Source of the DNA: Frigoribacterium sp. JB110
GTDB taxonomy: Bacteria; Actinomycetota; Actinomycetes; Actinomycetales; Microbacteriaceae
Length of the DNA: 64,000 nucleotides
Assembly (NCBI RefSeq): GCF_900163665.1
Contig: NZ_FUIA01000019.1
Coordinates: 124,001-188,000 of the forward strand
Direction of reading: 5' to 3'
Shown: one piece after another, positions 10,988-20,077 of the stretch
How positions within the stretch are numbered: position 1 is the stretch's first letter
Layout: each line of letters begins with the position of its first letter
Made by a program: the position numbers and the translations under genes
The notes under the pieces: generated by a model
What the model was told of the DNA's origin: nothing
The model's input: the letters and a program-made list of their open reading frames with translations, nothing else
The model's database searches: none

Positions 10988-12317
10988 GCTGACCCGGATG
11001 AGGCCTGCCGGATACACGGACGAAGACGCAGAGCGCTTCCATCCGGAACAGCACCGTTCCGAACGCGACAGCTTCGCGCGCGACCGCGCTCGAGTGCTCC
11101 ACTCCGCGGGCCTTCGGCGGCTGGCGGCGAAGACGCAGGTGCTCAGCCCCGCCAGCCCTGCCGATTTCGCACGCAACCGGCTGACGCACTCGCTCGAGGT
11201 CGCGCAGGTCGGCCGCGAGATCGGCAGCTCGCTCGACATCGCCGCCGATGTCGTCGACACCGCGTGCCTGAGCCACGATCTCGGCCACCCGCCGTTCGGA
11301 CACAACGGAGAACGCGCGCTCAACACCTGGGCCGGCGACGTCGGAGGCTTCGAGGGCAACGCCCAGAGCCTGCGCATTCTGACGCGCCTGGAGGCCAAGA
11401 TCGTCGGCGACGGGCGCTCGCACGGCCTCAACCTCACGCGCGCCTCGCTCGACGCCGTCTGCAAGTACCCGTGGACCGTCGATGATCCCGTGCCCGACCC
11501 CGGCGGCCGCCTCAAGTTCGGTGTCTATCCAGAAGACGAAGACGTGTTCGCGTGGATGCGGCAGGATGCCCCGTACCGGAAGCGCTGCATCGAAGCCGAG
11601 GTGATGGATCTCTGCGACGACATCGCCTACTCCGTGCACGATTTCGAGGATGCGCTGCTGAACGGCTACCTCGACCTCCGGCTCATCAACGATCCGGTCG
11701 AGCATCACCCGATGGTGGGACGCATCCAGCAGTGGGTCGGCTACGACTTCTCCCGTGAGGAGCTCGCCGACGGCCTGTACCGCCTCACCCATCAGCCGAT
11801 GTGGCTGAGAAGGTTCGACCGCTCGCGCTCCGACATCGGCCGACTGAAGAACCTCACCAGCGACCTGATCGGCCGCTTCGCCACCGAGAGCGTGAAGGCC
11901 ACCCGCGAGGCATACCCGCAGGAGTCGCTCACGCGCTACCGTGCCAGTGTCATCGTTCCGCGCGAGGTCGAGGTGGAGATCGCGGTGCTCAAGGGCATCA
12001 TGGGCGCGACGGTCGCGAGCCTCGACACCCGCCGCGGCATCTACGAGGAGCAGCGCCGGGTGCTGGAGCGCCTCGCGAACACACTGCTGTCGACCGACAC
12101 GCTGTTCTCCTCCGGCGCCGACCAGCTCGATCCGGAGTTCGCCGCCGACTTCGCGGACGCGACGAGCGATGCCGAACGCAAGCGGGTCATCGTCGACCAA
12201 GTCGCGAGCCTGACCGATCAGACGGCGCTCTCGTGGCACAACCGGCTGGTGGGCCCCATCGACCCCGAGGAGGTCGGCATCTGGGCTCCTCGCCCCTCCG
12301 AGCTGGCGGAGGTGTAG
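10977..12317 (+). CDS. dgt: Deoxyguanosinetriphosphate triphosphohydrolase-like protein
   Basis: HD-domain dNTP triphosphohydrolase, 446 residues, cleaving dGTP (or other dNTPs) to nucleoside and triphosphate. The HD metal site is visible as [27 protein letters not shown] and a later D ([13 protein letters not shown]). GTG 10977 overlaps dusB; ATG 10998 is an alternative. It lies directly upstream of dnaG (three-base gap), a conserved dgt-dnaG pairing in Actinobacteria that joins nucleotide pool control to replication priming. Confidence 0.93.
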   Translation: MGDELTRMRPAGYTDEDAERFHPEQHRSERDSFARDRARVLHSAGLRRLAAKTQVLSPASPADFARNRLTHSLEVAQVGREIGSSLDIAADVVDTACLSHDLGHPPFGHNGERALNTWAGDVGGFEGNAQSLRILTRLEAKIVGDGRSHGLNLTRASLDAVCKYPWTVDDPVPDPGGRLKFGVYPEDEDVFAWMRQDAPYRKRCIEAEVMDLCDDIAYSVHDFEDALLNGYLDLRLINDPVEHHPMVGRIQQWVGYDFSREELADGLYRLTHQPMWLRRFDRSRSDIGRLKNLTSDLIGRFATESVKATREAYPQESLTRYRASVIVPREVEVEIAVLKGIMGATVASLDTRRGIYEEQRRVLERLANTLLSTDTLFSSGADQLDPEFAADFADATSDAERKRVIVDQVASLTDQTALSWHNRLVGPIDPEEVGIWAPRPSELAEV

Positions 12318-12320
12318 CCC

Positions 12321-14189
12321 GTGCCGCGCATTCGACAGGCCGACGTCGAAGAGGTCAAGTCACGCACGAACATCGCCGACGTGATCGGCGAGCGCGTCGC
12401 TCTGAAGACTGCAGGCATCGGCTCGATGAAGGGCCTGTGCCCGTTCCACGACGAGAAGTCACCCAGCTTCCACGTGCGGCCGCAGCACGGTTACTACCAC
12501 TGCTTCGGGTGCGGCGAATCCGGCGACGTGTACAGCTTTCTGCGCGAGATGGACCACATGTCGTTCACCGAGGCCGTCGAGCGTCTCGCCGCGCGCATCG
12601 GCTTCCCCCTGCACTACGAGGAGGGCGGCGGCCCAGCACCCGAGACGAGCGGCAGGTCACGGCTGCTCGCGGTGAACAAAGCAGCGGCCGACTACTTCCG
12701 CTCGCAGCTCGGCTCACCCGGCGCCGAGATCGCGCGTCGTTTTCTGGGGGAGCGGGGCTTCGATCCTGCTGCGGCCGCACATTTCGGCGTCGGCTTCGCA
12801 CCCCAGGGGTGGGATCACATGCTGAAGGCTCTCGGTCAGCAGGGTTTCACTCGTGAGGAGATGATCGCCGCCGGCGTGGTCTCGCAGAACCAGCGAGGCG
12901 GCGTCTACGACCGATTCCGCGGGCGCGTCGTGTGGCCCATCCGCGACGTCACCGGTCAGACCATCGGGTTCGGCGCGCGCAGGCTCTTCGACGACGACAA
13001 GGGTCCGAAGTACCTGAACACGCCAGAGACCGCCGTGTACAAGAAGAACCAGGTGCTGTACGGGCTCGACTTGGCCAAGCGAGACATCTCGCGCGGCGAG
13101 CCGAAGCGCGTGGTCGTCGTCGAGGGATACACCGACGTGATGGCATGCCACCTCGCAGGCATCACCACCGCGATCGCGACGTGCGGTACGGCGTTCGGGT
13201 CGGAGCACGTCACCGTGCTGCGACGTGTGATGGGCGATGACTCCGCCAACGGCGAGGTCATCTTCACCTTCGATCCGGATGAGGCGGGCCAGAAGGCGGC
13301 CGTGCGCGCCTTCGCGGAGGAGAAGCGGTTCAACGCCCAGTCCTACGTTGCCGTGGCCCCGGACGGCCTCGACCCGTGCGACCTCCGCCTGCAGCGTGGC
13401 GACAGCGCCGTGAAGGGCCTCATCGAGCAGAAGAAGCCGATGTTCGAGTTCATGATCGACCGGCGGATCTCCGGGTTCGACCTCGCGACGGTCGAGGGCA
13501 GGGTCGGTGCACTGCGTTCGGGCGCTCCTATCGTCGCGGAGATCCGGGATCGACTGCTGCGCCCCGGCTACGAGCGCGTCCTGGCACTTCGCCTCGGCAT
13601 GGATCCGGCCGACGTGCACCGCGAGGTCGAGGGTGCCGCGCGCCAGGCGCGTCGCACTGCGTCCCAGCCGCAGCGCACCTACGGTGCGGAGCAGGTGCCA
13701 GAGCAGCAGGTCGCAGCCCCCGCGGTGACACTCGGCTCGCTCCCGCCCACACCGCAGAACGCGCGCGAGCGCGACGCCCTCACCGGCTTCCTGCAGTACG
13801 GCCATCGGGTCGATCCGGAGCTGTTCGTCAGGGCGCTCGCCGTGCCGTTCCATCATCCGGCACTGGAAGGCGTGCGCGTGACACTGGAGGGAACCGATCG
13901 GACCAAGCCCGGATGGGCGCTGACGGTCGTCGAGACCGCACCGTCCGCCTACGCGACACTGGCCGGCGAGCTCTTGGCGCGCGACTTCCCCGCACGTGAC
14001 GAAGAGCACGCGGTCAGCTCGATCAACGACCTGGCCAGGCAGCTCATCATCGGAGCGCTCCTGGCGCAGAAGAATCAGCTGCTCGGGGCGATCCAGCGCG
14101 TGCCGGCCGATTCCGAGGAGGGCAGAGCGCTGCGCATGCAGCTGCGCGACCTCGACGCACAGAAGGCGCGCCTCACCCTCGACGACTGA
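12321..14189 (+). CDS. dnaG: DNA primase
   Basis: Synthesises RNA primers at the replication fork. 622 residues with GTG start. The CHC2 zinc finger uses C40, H43, C61 and C64. The TOPRIM domain shows [11 protein letters not shown] and the acidic [10 protein letters not shown] proline/glutamine-rich linker near residues 440-475 joins the C-terminal DnaB-interaction region. It is followed by a hairpin terminator. Confidence 0.97.
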   Translation: MPRIRQADVEEVKSRTNIADVIGERVALKTAGIGSMKGLCPFHDEKSPSFHVRPQHGYYHCFGCGESGDVYSFLREMDHMSFTEAVERLAARIGFPLHYEEGGGPAPETSGRSRLLAVNKAAADYFRSQLGSPGAEIARRFLGERGFDPAAAAHFGVGFAPQGWDHMLKALGQQGFTREEMIAAGVVSQNQRGGVYDRFRGRVVWPIRDVTGQTIGFGARRLFDDDKGPKYLNTPETAVYKKNQVLYGLDLAKRDISRGEPKRVVVVEGYTDVMACHLAGITTAIATCGTAFGSEHVTVLRRVMGDDSANGEVIFTFDPDEAGQKAAVRAFAEEKRFNAQSYVAVAPDGLDPCDLRLQRGDSAVKGLIEQKKPMFEFMIDRRISGFDLATVEGRVGALRSGAPIVAEIRDRLLRPGYERVLALRLGMDPADVHREVEGAARQARRTASQPQRTYGAEQVPEQQVAAPAVTLGSLPPTPQNARERDALTGFLQYGHRVDPELFVRALAVPFHHPALEGVRVTLEGTDRTKPGWALTVVETAPSAYATLAGELLARDFPARDEEHAVSSINDLARQLIIGALLAQKNQLLGAIQRVPADSEEGRALRMQLRDLDAQKARLTLDD

Positions 14190-14205
14190 GAGGCGGCACG
14201 AGAAA

Positions 14206-14231
14206 GGCCCCCACCCCTGAGGGTGAGGGCC
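14206..14231 (-). terminator. Bidirectional terminator between dnaG and tRNA-Asn
   Basis: GGCCCCCACCC and GGGTGAGGGCC form an 11-bp stem with a short loop and one mismatch. Read on the minus strand it ends in GGCC followed by TTTCTC, so it is best placed to end the tRNA-Asn transcript, but it can also stop dnaG from the other side. Confidence 0.8.
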
Positions 14232-14236
14232 GTCTG

Positions 14237-14308
14237 CTCCCCGGGTTGGACTCGAACCAACAACCTATCGGTTAACAGCCGATTGCTCTGCCATTGAGCT
14301 ACCGGGGA
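14237..14308 (-). tRNA. tRNA-Asn (anticodon GTT)
   Basis: A 72-base cloverleaf on the minus strand: acceptor TCCCCGG/CCGGGGA with discriminator G, D-arm GCTC/GAGC, anticodon loop CTGTTAA giving GTT, and T-arm GTTGG-TTCGAGT-CCAAC. The CCA end is not encoded. Confidence 0.96.
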
Positions 14309-14402
14309 ATACTCCGTGGAGCACGCCGCCGCGATCGCGGCAACTCGTCCAGCTTAGCAAATGATCCGGAGGGAGAACGACTCGTGACACGCCCCGGGCG
14401 CG

Positions 14403-15203
14403 TCACGAGATCGAGAGCGTTCCGTCGACCTGGGCATCCGGCGTCCACTGCACGTCGTCGCTGGTTCCGATCGCCACGACGTGTCCGCCGCGCAGCTGCA
14501 TCCGGTCGGCGCGCAGCTCCCGCGCCAGATAGGGGTCATTGCTGACGATCAGCGAGGCCATGTTCCACTCGGCGCGGCGTTTCACGATGGCATCGAAGAC
14601 TGTGTGGCGCACCTCGAGGTCGAGATTCGCCAGCGGCTCGTCGGCGACGAACAGCTGCGGGTCGAGGACGAGTGCGCGAGCGATCGCGACGCGCTGTCGC
14701 ATGCCGGCGCTGAGTTCGTACGGGAAGCGGTCCGTGGCGCCCAGTGGGAGCTGCACCTCATCGAGCAGTGCCGCGATGCGCAGGTCGAGTGCGCGCCCGG
14801 ATGCGCGACGGTCGCGGGAGAGGATCGGCTCGGCGATGATCTCGGCGACGTTGAGGCGCGGGGGAAGGTTCGCTCCCGCGCTCTGCGGCAAGTATCCGGC
14901 GCGGTACGTCAGAATGCGGTGCCCGCGACCGGGCTTGCGCACGTTCACTCCGCACACGGTGGCCTCGCCGCCAGCCACCTTGCGGGTGTCGTCTCGTTCT
15001 CCTGCGAGCACGGACACGAGACTCGATTTGCCGGAACCCGTCGGCCCGCTGATGCACATGGTGCCGCCCCAGGCAAGAGTGAATGAGACGCCGTCTGCGG
15101 CTCTGATCGTCGGCCCTCGCCCTGAACGTCCGACGCTGAGATCGCGACAGGTGATCGCAGCGTCTGGATGGTCTTCGATGCGCATTCCTCCATCCTGCCC
15201 CAC
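14403..15203 (-). CDS. ABC transporter ATP-binding protein (orphan)
   Basis: 266-residue cytoplasmic ATPase subunit. Walker A GPTGSGKSS, a Q-loop (YLPQSAG), signature LSAGMRQR (variant of LSGGQ) and Walker B LFVADEP are present. The closest family by layout is the dipeptide/oligopeptide or lipoprotein-release type. No permease gene is adjacent, so its membrane partner is unknown. GTG 15203 begins the frame; ATG 15185 is possible and directly follows GGAGGA. The N-terminal part is rich in aspartate before the domain starts at about residue 15. Confidence 0.82.
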   Translation of the reverse strand: MGQDGGMRIEDHPDAAITCRDLSVGRSGRGPTIRAADGVSFTLAWGGTMCISGPTGSGKSSLVSVLAGERDDTRKVAGGEATVCGVNVRKPGRGHRILTYRAGYLPQSAGANLPPRLNVAEIIAEPILSRDRRASGRALDLRIAALLDEVQLPLGATDRFPYELSAGMRQRVAIARALVLDPQLFVADEPLANLDLEVRHTVFDAIVKRRAEWNMASLIVSNDPYLARELRADRMQLRGGHVVAIGTSDDVQWTPDAQVDGTLSIS

Positions 15204-15331
15204 GAAGAGCGCCCCGTGGTGGTCACCGCCCGCCGGCGAGTGCGAAATTCACTCTGGACATCGGAGCGTCGGCATTGCAAACTAGCGGCAAGCGGCCGAT
15301 GAGCCGACCATCGAGAGCAAGGGGGTTGTCT

Positions 15332-15514
15332 GTGGGAATCGACGATATCGCTGGCAAGGCGAAGGGCTTTCTCAACTCCGACAAGGCAGAAGAGATCAGC
15401 GACCAGGTACTCGATGGGGCTGAAGGCCTCGCAAACAAGGTCACAGGTGACAAGTTCGCCGACAAGGTCGAGGGCGCACGCGATGCGGCTGACGACAAGA
15501 TCGGCAACGAGTAA
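15332..15514 (+). CDS. Small Rv0909/MT0933-like antitoxin family protein
   Basis: 60-residue, highly charged protein rich in Ala, Asp and Lys with spaced repeats (IAGKAKGFLN, EGLANKVTGDKFADKVEGARDAADDK), matching the actinobacterial family annotated as MT0933-like antitoxin. GTG 15332 is chosen because AAGGGGG at 15319-15325 is six bases away; TTG 15326 would leave no spacing. No toxin gene lies next to it: the neighbours are an ABC ATPase and peptide deformylase, so a true toxin-antitoxin role is doubtful. A strong terminator follows. Confidence 0.7.
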   Translation: MGIDDIAGKAKGFLNSDKAEEISDQVLDGAEGLANKVTGDKFADKVEGARDAADDKIGNE

Positions 15515-15537
15515 CCTTCGCACTTGACGCGAACAGG

Positions 15538-15564
15538 TCCCTCGCTCGGTTTCCGAGCGAGGGA
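15538..15564 (+). terminator. Terminator between the small protein and def
   Basis: A perfect 12-bp stem (TCCCTCGCTCGG with CCGAGCGAGGGA) around a TTT loop. It lies between convergent genes and can serve both. Confidence 0.85.
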
Positions 15565-15590
15565 CTCTTGCTGTGTGCTGACTCCTGGGG

Positions 15591-16157
15591 TCAGCCCTCG
15601 AGGTCGTCGATGCCGGGTGTCCAGGCCCGGCCCGGCTTGCCCCAGCCACGCTTCTTCGAGATCTTCTGCGCGGTCTTCCAATCGCGGTCGGAGACCCGAT
15701 CGAGGTAGATGATCCCGTCGAGGTGGTCGAACTCGTGCTGCATGATGCGCGCGCGCCATCCGTCGACGTCGATGCGCACCGCATCACCGCGCACGTCGAT
15801 GCCCGTCACGATCACACGATCGGAACGGCGCAGCGGGAACCTCTCACCGGGAAAGGAGAGACATCCCTCCGACTCCTCGTCCTCATCCGGGTGACCGGGC
15901 TCTGGGGGCGTCATGAACAGCTCCGGGTTCAGGATCTCCCCGCGCCACGGCCTGCCGTCGTCGTCTTCGAATGAATACACGTAGATGCGCAGGGCGACCC
16001 CGACCTGGGGTGCGGCGAGCCCGACGCCTGGCGCGGCGTCCATGGTCTCGTACATGTCGGAGACGAGGGCACGGATCTCGTCGGTGATCTCTGCGACCTC
16101 GTCGGCGGGTGCGTGGAGGACGGGATCGCCCCAGATGCGAATGGGAAGAACTGCCAT
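15591..16157 (-). CDS. def: Peptide deformylase
   Basis: Removes the N-formyl group from nascent proteins; Fe/Zn metalloenzyme. 188 residues. Motif 1 GVGLAAPQVG (44-53), motif 2 EGCLS (C99 metal ligand) and motif 3 HEFDH (H141, H145, catalytic E142) are intact. An acidic insert (PDEDEESEG) precedes motif 2. It is a single gene convergent with the small Rv0909-like gene. Confidence 0.95.
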   Translation of the reverse strand: MAVLPIRIWGDPVLHAPADEVAEITDEIRALVSDMYETMDAAPGVGLAAPQVGVALRIYVYSFEDDDGRPWRGEILNPELFMTPPEPGHPDEDEESEGCLSFPGERFPLRRSDRVIVTGIDVRGDAVRIDVDGWRARIMQHEFDHLDGIIYLDRVSDRDWKTAQKISKKRGWGKPGRAWTPGIDDLEG

Positions 16158-16310
16158 TGCTTCAGCGTAGACGCGCCGGTTCGGAGAACAGTGCGAACGC
16201 CGAACCGTCTCGATTCGGTCACAGCAGCGGGGGAGAACCCCCGTAATCGCGTGGTTTCCTGCGTGCTGGCGCCTGCTGTGCAGGAGCGCGCATTAGGCTC
16301 GGTTTCCGTG

Positions 16311-17543
16311 ATGTGGGGCATGGAGGTCAACGATCCCGGCGAGCAGCTCGTCGGGTTCCTGGACAACCCCGGGCTGCTTCTCGGCATTCCGCTTGCGCTG
16401 GCCGGAGCCGTTTTCATGTCGCTCGGCGCGCAGTACCAGAGCCGCGGCGTCCGGAAGGTCGAGCGGATCTCCGGCGAGACCGGTGAACAGGGGCTCGGGA
16501 TCTCGCATTTCCTGCGCCTGCTGCGTCGTCCGTCGTGGATCGTCGGCACGCTCCTGCTGGGCGTCGCCGTCCTCTGCCAGCTCAGCGCTCTCTCCGTTGC
16601 TCCGCTCGTCGTGGTGCAGCCACTCGGCGCCGTCTCCCTGGTGATCACGACCCTGCTCAATGCGCAGATGACGGGCCACATGCCGACCAAGCGGTCGATG
16701 ACCGCGATCGGCCTGTGCGTCGGCGGCATCTTCGTCTTCGTCATCATCGCGGCGCTGTTCGCAACCGAGCGACCGGTCACCGACTACGAGCTGCTCACGG
16801 TGCTCGCGATCCTGCTCATGGTGGCCATCGCACTCGGAACGGCATGGCTGGCGCTGCGGAGACGACTGTCCGCGCTGTTCTACATCACCGCAGGCGGCAT
16901 GCTCTACGGCTTCGTCGCCACATTCGCGAAGATCATCATCCTCCGCGTGCAGAGCGGGAACTTCGGCTGGGTGTCCATCACCTGCGCGGTCGCATTGGTC
17001 GCCGCGGCCGTCGTCGGCGGGTACTTCGTGCAGACCGCGTACTCCTCGGGGCCGCCTGACCTGGTCATCGCCGGGCTCACCGTGATCGACCCGATCATCG
17101 CCGTGCTCATCGGTGCGCTGGTGCTGGGGGAGACGGCGCACGCGCCGATGTGGGCCGTCATCGTGTTCCTGCTGATGGGCGGCGTCGCCGCCGTCGGGGT
17201 GTTCCTGCTCGCCAGACACCACCCCCAGGTGATCAGCGAGTCGCAGCAGCTGAACATCGCGCGCGGCGGCGACCCGCGTCTCGATCGGACGGCCACGGAC
17301 GCACGCCGCGGGGCGCCGCGCTCATCCAACGAACCGTTCGAACAGGATTCCGCAGTGATTCGGGATCAGCCGCTCACGCGCGATCCGGATTCTTCGCATT
17401 CACCGTCGACGCCGCTCGACGACCTGCGCGCGCTGCGCGACCCCGATGATCTGCTTCAGCGCCGCAACCCGCCGCAGGACGGATCGCCGAAGCGCGGCGG
17501 GACCGCCCCGCCGCCGCGCGGCACCGACGACACCTCGCGATAA
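16311..17543 (+). CDS. DMT/NIPA-type membrane transporter
   Basis: About 410 residues with roughly nine hydrophobic helices between residues 20 and 310, of the drug/metabolite transporter (EamA or Mg2+ transporter NIPA-like) superfamily. The last 100 residues are polar and disordered-looking, an unusual cytoplasmic tail. The open frame extends further upstream, but GTG 16308 or ATG 16311 is the likely start since a -10-like TAGGCT lies at 16294-16299 and the N-terminal residues further up look non-coding. Substrate unknown. It is followed by tRNA-Met. Confidence 0.75.
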   Translation: MWGMEVNDPGEQLVGFLDNPGLLLGIPLALAGAVFMSLGAQYQSRGVRKVERISGETGEQGLGISHFLRLLRRPSWIVGTLLLGVAVLCQLSALSVAPLVVVQPLGAVSLVITTLLNAQMTGHMPTKRSMTAIGLCVGGIFVFVIIAALFATERPVTDYELLTVLAILLMVAIALGTAWLALRRRLSALFYITAGGMLYGFVATFAKIIILRVQSGNFGWVSITCAVALVAAAVVGGYFVQTAYSSGPPDLVIAGLTVIDPIIAVLIGALVLGETAHAPMWAVIVFLLMGGVAAVGVFLLARHHPQVISESQQLNIARGGDPRLDRTATDARRGAPRSSNEPFEQDSAVIRDQPLTRDPDSSHSPSTPLDDLRALRDPDDLLQRRNPPQDGSPKRGGTAPPPRGTDDTSR

Positions 17544-17558
17544 GCTGTGAACCGACAG

Positions 17559-17636
17559 GGGGCCGTAGCCAAGATGGTCAAGGCAGCGAGCTCATAACTC
17601 GACGATCCGTGGGTTCAAGTCCCACCGGCCCCACCA
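17559..17636 (+). tRNA. tRNA with CAT anticodon, probably tRNA-Met
   Basis: Cloverleaf with acceptor GGGGCCG/CGGCCCC, anticodon loop CTCATAA giving CAT, T-arm GTGGG-TTCAAGT-CCCAC and an encoded CCA (17634-17636). The first anticodon-stem pair is a G-A mismatch. It lacks the three G-C pairs of initiator tRNA, so it is elongator Met, or possibly tRNA-Ile2 whose C34 is modified by TilS. Confidence 0.88.
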
Positions 17637-17694
17637 AGTGCAGGCTCTGATCGACGCACGATCTGCTGAGTCACGACGCGCCCGAATGACACGC

Positions 17695-17724
17695 TTGTGA
17701 TTTCGGTGCCGAAGGTGTGATAAT
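17695..17724 (+). promoter_or_regulatory. Promoter of the DUF3145 gene
   Basis: TTGTGA at 17695-17700 and GATAAT at 17719-17724 are spaced by 18 bases, close to a SigA-type promoter. A leader of about 100 bases would follow before the ATG at 17831. Confidence 0.6.
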
Positions 17725-17830
17725 CGAACCGCAATCGAATACGCAGTCCGCCGGTTCTCCGGTCGGGTTCATGACAGGTCGTAGGGGAAGACGCACCTGA
17801 CACACGAACCAGACGAAAACGGAGAAGATC

Positions 17831-18334
17831 ATGGCGACACCACATGCGCGCGGAGTGATCTACATCCACTCCGCGCCGAAAGCGCTCTGCTCACACCTGG
17901 AGTGGGCGGTCGGCCGTTCGCTCGGCCGGGCCGTGAACTTCGAGTGGGCGGAGCAGTCGGTTATGCCCGGTGCTCGGCGTGCCGAGTTCTACTGGGAGGC
18001 TCCGGCGGGAACCGGCGCCGCTCTGGCGACCGCGATTCGCGGCTGGGAGCATCTGCGATTCGAGGTGACGGAGGATCCGACGCCTCGCAGCGACGGCGGC
18101 CGTTGGATGCACACCCCGGATCTCGGCATCCACTACTCCCAGATGGACACTGTCGGCAATGTCGTGATCCCGGAGGATCGCGTGCGCTACGCCATGGAAG
18201 TCGCCTCAGGTGATGCGTTCGAGCTGCAGCGTGAGCTCGACATCGCGTTGGGCTCCGCGTGGGACGACGAGCTGGAGCCCTTCCGGCACGCCTCTGACGA
18301 TGCCGCCGTGGTCTGGCTCCACAAGGTCGGCTGA
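17831..18334 (+). CDS. DUF3145 family protein
   Basis: 167-residue cytoplasmic protein of the DUF3145 family, found only in Actinobacteria and commonly beside the fatty acid synthesis cluster, as here, where it is convergent with fabF. No catalytic motif is recognisable; the sequence has conserved aromatic patches (FEWAEQSVMPGARRAEFYWEAP). Co-location suggests a link to lipid or acyl-CoA metabolism, but no function is established to my knowledge. Confidence 0.85.
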   Translation: MATPHARGVIYIHSAPKALCSHLEWAVGRSLGRAVNFEWAEQSVMPGARRAEFYWEAPAGTGAALATAIRGWEHLRFEVTEDPTPRSDGGRWMHTPDLGIHYSQMDTVGNVVIPEDRVRYAMEVASGDAFELQRELDIALGSAWDDELEPFRHASDDAAVVWLHKVG

Positions 18335-18382
18335 CCGACCCTCAGGCAGTCATCTGTGATCCGTCGGCGGACACAAAGACTT

Positions 18383-18416
18383 GCGGCCGCCCGGTCGAAG
18401 GATCCTGGGCGGCCGC
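18383..18416. terminator. Terminator between DUF3145 and fabF
   Basis: A perfect 10-bp stem (GCGGCCGCCC with GGGCGGCCGC) and a 14-base loop between the convergent genes, able to act in both directions. Confidence 0.8.
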
Positions 18417-18435
18417 AGTACGTCGTCGTCAGCCG

Positions 18436-19677
18436 TCAGCCGTCATAGCTGACGAAGGCCACGACGGCGTTGTGCCCGCCGAAGCCGAACGAGTTGCTGA
18501 TCGCGATCTGCGGACCGTCACCGAGCGGCTGCGCCTCACCAGACAGCTTGAATGGAACGTCCGGATCCTGTTCCGTCATGTTGATCGTCGGCGGGGCGAC
18601 GCGGTCGCGCAGCGCGAGCACCGTGAACACGGCTTCCAGCGCACCGGTTCCGCCGAGCAGATGCCCTGTCGACGCCTTGGTCGCCGACACCGGGATGTCG
18701 TCGACCCTGTCGCCGAACACGCTCTTCAAAGCCATGTACTCGTTCGGGTCACCGACCGGGGTGGACGTGGCGTGGGCATTGATGTGCGTCACCTCGTCCG
18801 GCGTCGCACCGGCCTGCGCCAGCGCCTGCTCCACGGCGCGGGCTGCGCCCGTGCCCTCCGGGTCGTTGCCCGTGATGTGGTACGAATCCGCGGTCACGCC
18901 GCCGCCCACGAGGTAGGCGTAGATCTTCGCGCCGCGCGCCTTGGCGTGCTCCTCGGTCTCGAGCACGAGCGCGGCTCCGCCCTCGCCCATCACGAAGCCG
19001 TCGCGGTCGATCGCCCCGGGACGCGATGCACCCTCCGGATCGTCGTTGCGACGCGACAGCGCCTGTGCGGATGCGAACGATGCCATCGTGATCGGGTGGA
19101 TCGCGGATTCCGCGCCGCCGGCGATCACGACATCGGCGAGTCCGTCCTGCAGGTGCTCGTACGCGTTCCCGATCGATTCCGTGCTGGAGGCGCAGGCGCT
19201 GACCACAGTACGGGCGAAGGCCTTCGCGCCGAACTGCAGCGAGAGATTGCCTGCACCCGCGTTGGGCATGAGCATCGGCACGGTGAGAGGCATCACCCGC
19301 CTCGGGCCCTTCTCGCGCAGCGTGTCCCAGGCGTCCAGCAGCGTCCATACGCCGCCGATGCCCGTCGCCCAGTCCACGCCGAGCCGCTCGGGGGCGACGT
19401 CCGGGGCACCGGCGTCCTCCCACGCCTCGCGGGCGGCGATGAGGGCGAACTGCGTCGACGGATCGAGACGCTTCGCCTCGTGGCGGGGCAGCACTTCCGA
19501 GGGACGAACGGACGCCTCAGCGGCGAACGTCACCGGGATCTGATACTGCTCGATCCACTCGTGGGGCAGAGTGTGCGCTCCTGGCGTTCCTGCGAGCAGG
19601 TTCTTCCAGTTGTCCTGCACGGTGCCGCCGAGCGCCGAGGTGGCTCCGATTCCGGTAACGACAATGCGCTTGGTCAT
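18436..19677 (-). CDS. fabF: Beta-ketoacyl-ACP synthase II
   Basis: Elongating condensing enzyme of type II fatty acid synthesis, 413 residues. The Cys-His-His triad is C162 (VSACASSTES), H302 (NAHATSTPVGD) and H338 (KASTGHLLG). The start at 19677 (MTKRIVVTG) follows a good ribosome site (AAGGAACC); the frame extends 22 codons further up without reason to use it. Last gene of the minus-strand fabD-fabH-acpP-fabF cluster, 82 bases after acpP. Confidence 0.96.
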   Translation of the reverse strand: MTKRIVVTGIGATSALGGTVQDNWKNLLAGTPGAHTLPHEWIEQYQIPVTFAAEASVRPSEVLPRHEAKRLDPSTQFALIAAREAWEDAGAPDVAPERLGVDWATGIGGVWTLLDAWDTLREKGPRRVMPLTVPMLMPNAGAGNLSLQFGAKAFARTVVSACASSTESIGNAYEHLQDGLADVVIAGGAESAIHPITMASFASAQALSRRNDDPEGASRPGAIDRDGFVMGEGGAALVLETEEHAKARGAKIYAYLVGGGVTADSYHITGNDPEGTGAARAVEQALAQAGATPDEVTHINAHATSTPVGDPNEYMALKSVFGDRVDDIPVSATKASTGHLLGGTGALEAVFTVLALRDRVAPPTINMTEQDPDVPFKLSGEAQPLGDGPQIAISNSFGFGGHNAVVAFVSYDG

Positions 19678-19759
19678 GGTTGGTTCCTTGATCCGGGCTT
19701 GAGTGTTGCTCGGGAGAGTGACGTGGTGCCGCGCGCCGTGCACACGGCACCACGCACCA

Positions 19760-20005
19760 TCACTGGTTGTTGGTGATGTAGTCGACCGCGTTCTTCACGG
19801 TCTTGAGGTTCTTGACCTCGTCGTCCGGAATGGTCACGCCGAACTTCTCCTCCGCGTTGACGACGATCGTCATCATCGAGATCGAGTCGATGTCGAGATC
19901 GTCAGTGAACGACTTCTCGAGCGCCACCTCCGATGCGTCGATGCCGGTCTCGTCGGTGATCAGCTCAGCAAGGCCCTCGAGGACCTCGTCGTTCGTGAAT
20001 GCCAT
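19760..20005 (-). CDS. acpP: Acyl carrier protein
   Basis: 81-residue acidic carrier that holds growing acyl chains on a 4'-phosphopantetheine arm. The attachment serine is S41 in DLDIDSISM. Lies between fabH and fabF and supplies the substrate of both. Confidence 0.96.
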   Translation of the reverse strand: MAFTNDEVLEGLAELITDETGIDASEVALEKSFTDDLDIDSISMMTIVVNAEEKFGVTIPDDEVKNLKTVKNAVDYITNNQ

Positions 20006-20077
20006 GGGTTTCTCCTTAGTCGAAGGGATTATTCGGGTCTCAGAACCGGGATCAATTCTATGAGTGATCGTGCTCGA

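Noticed and set aside
14237..14308. tRNA-Asn as an integration site
   Set aside because: No integrase, direct repeat of the tRNA 3' end, or mobile genes are next to it.
17615..17869. 84-codon minus-strand frame over tRNA-Met and the DUF3145 promoter
   Set aside because: It covers a tRNA and a promoter and has no homology.
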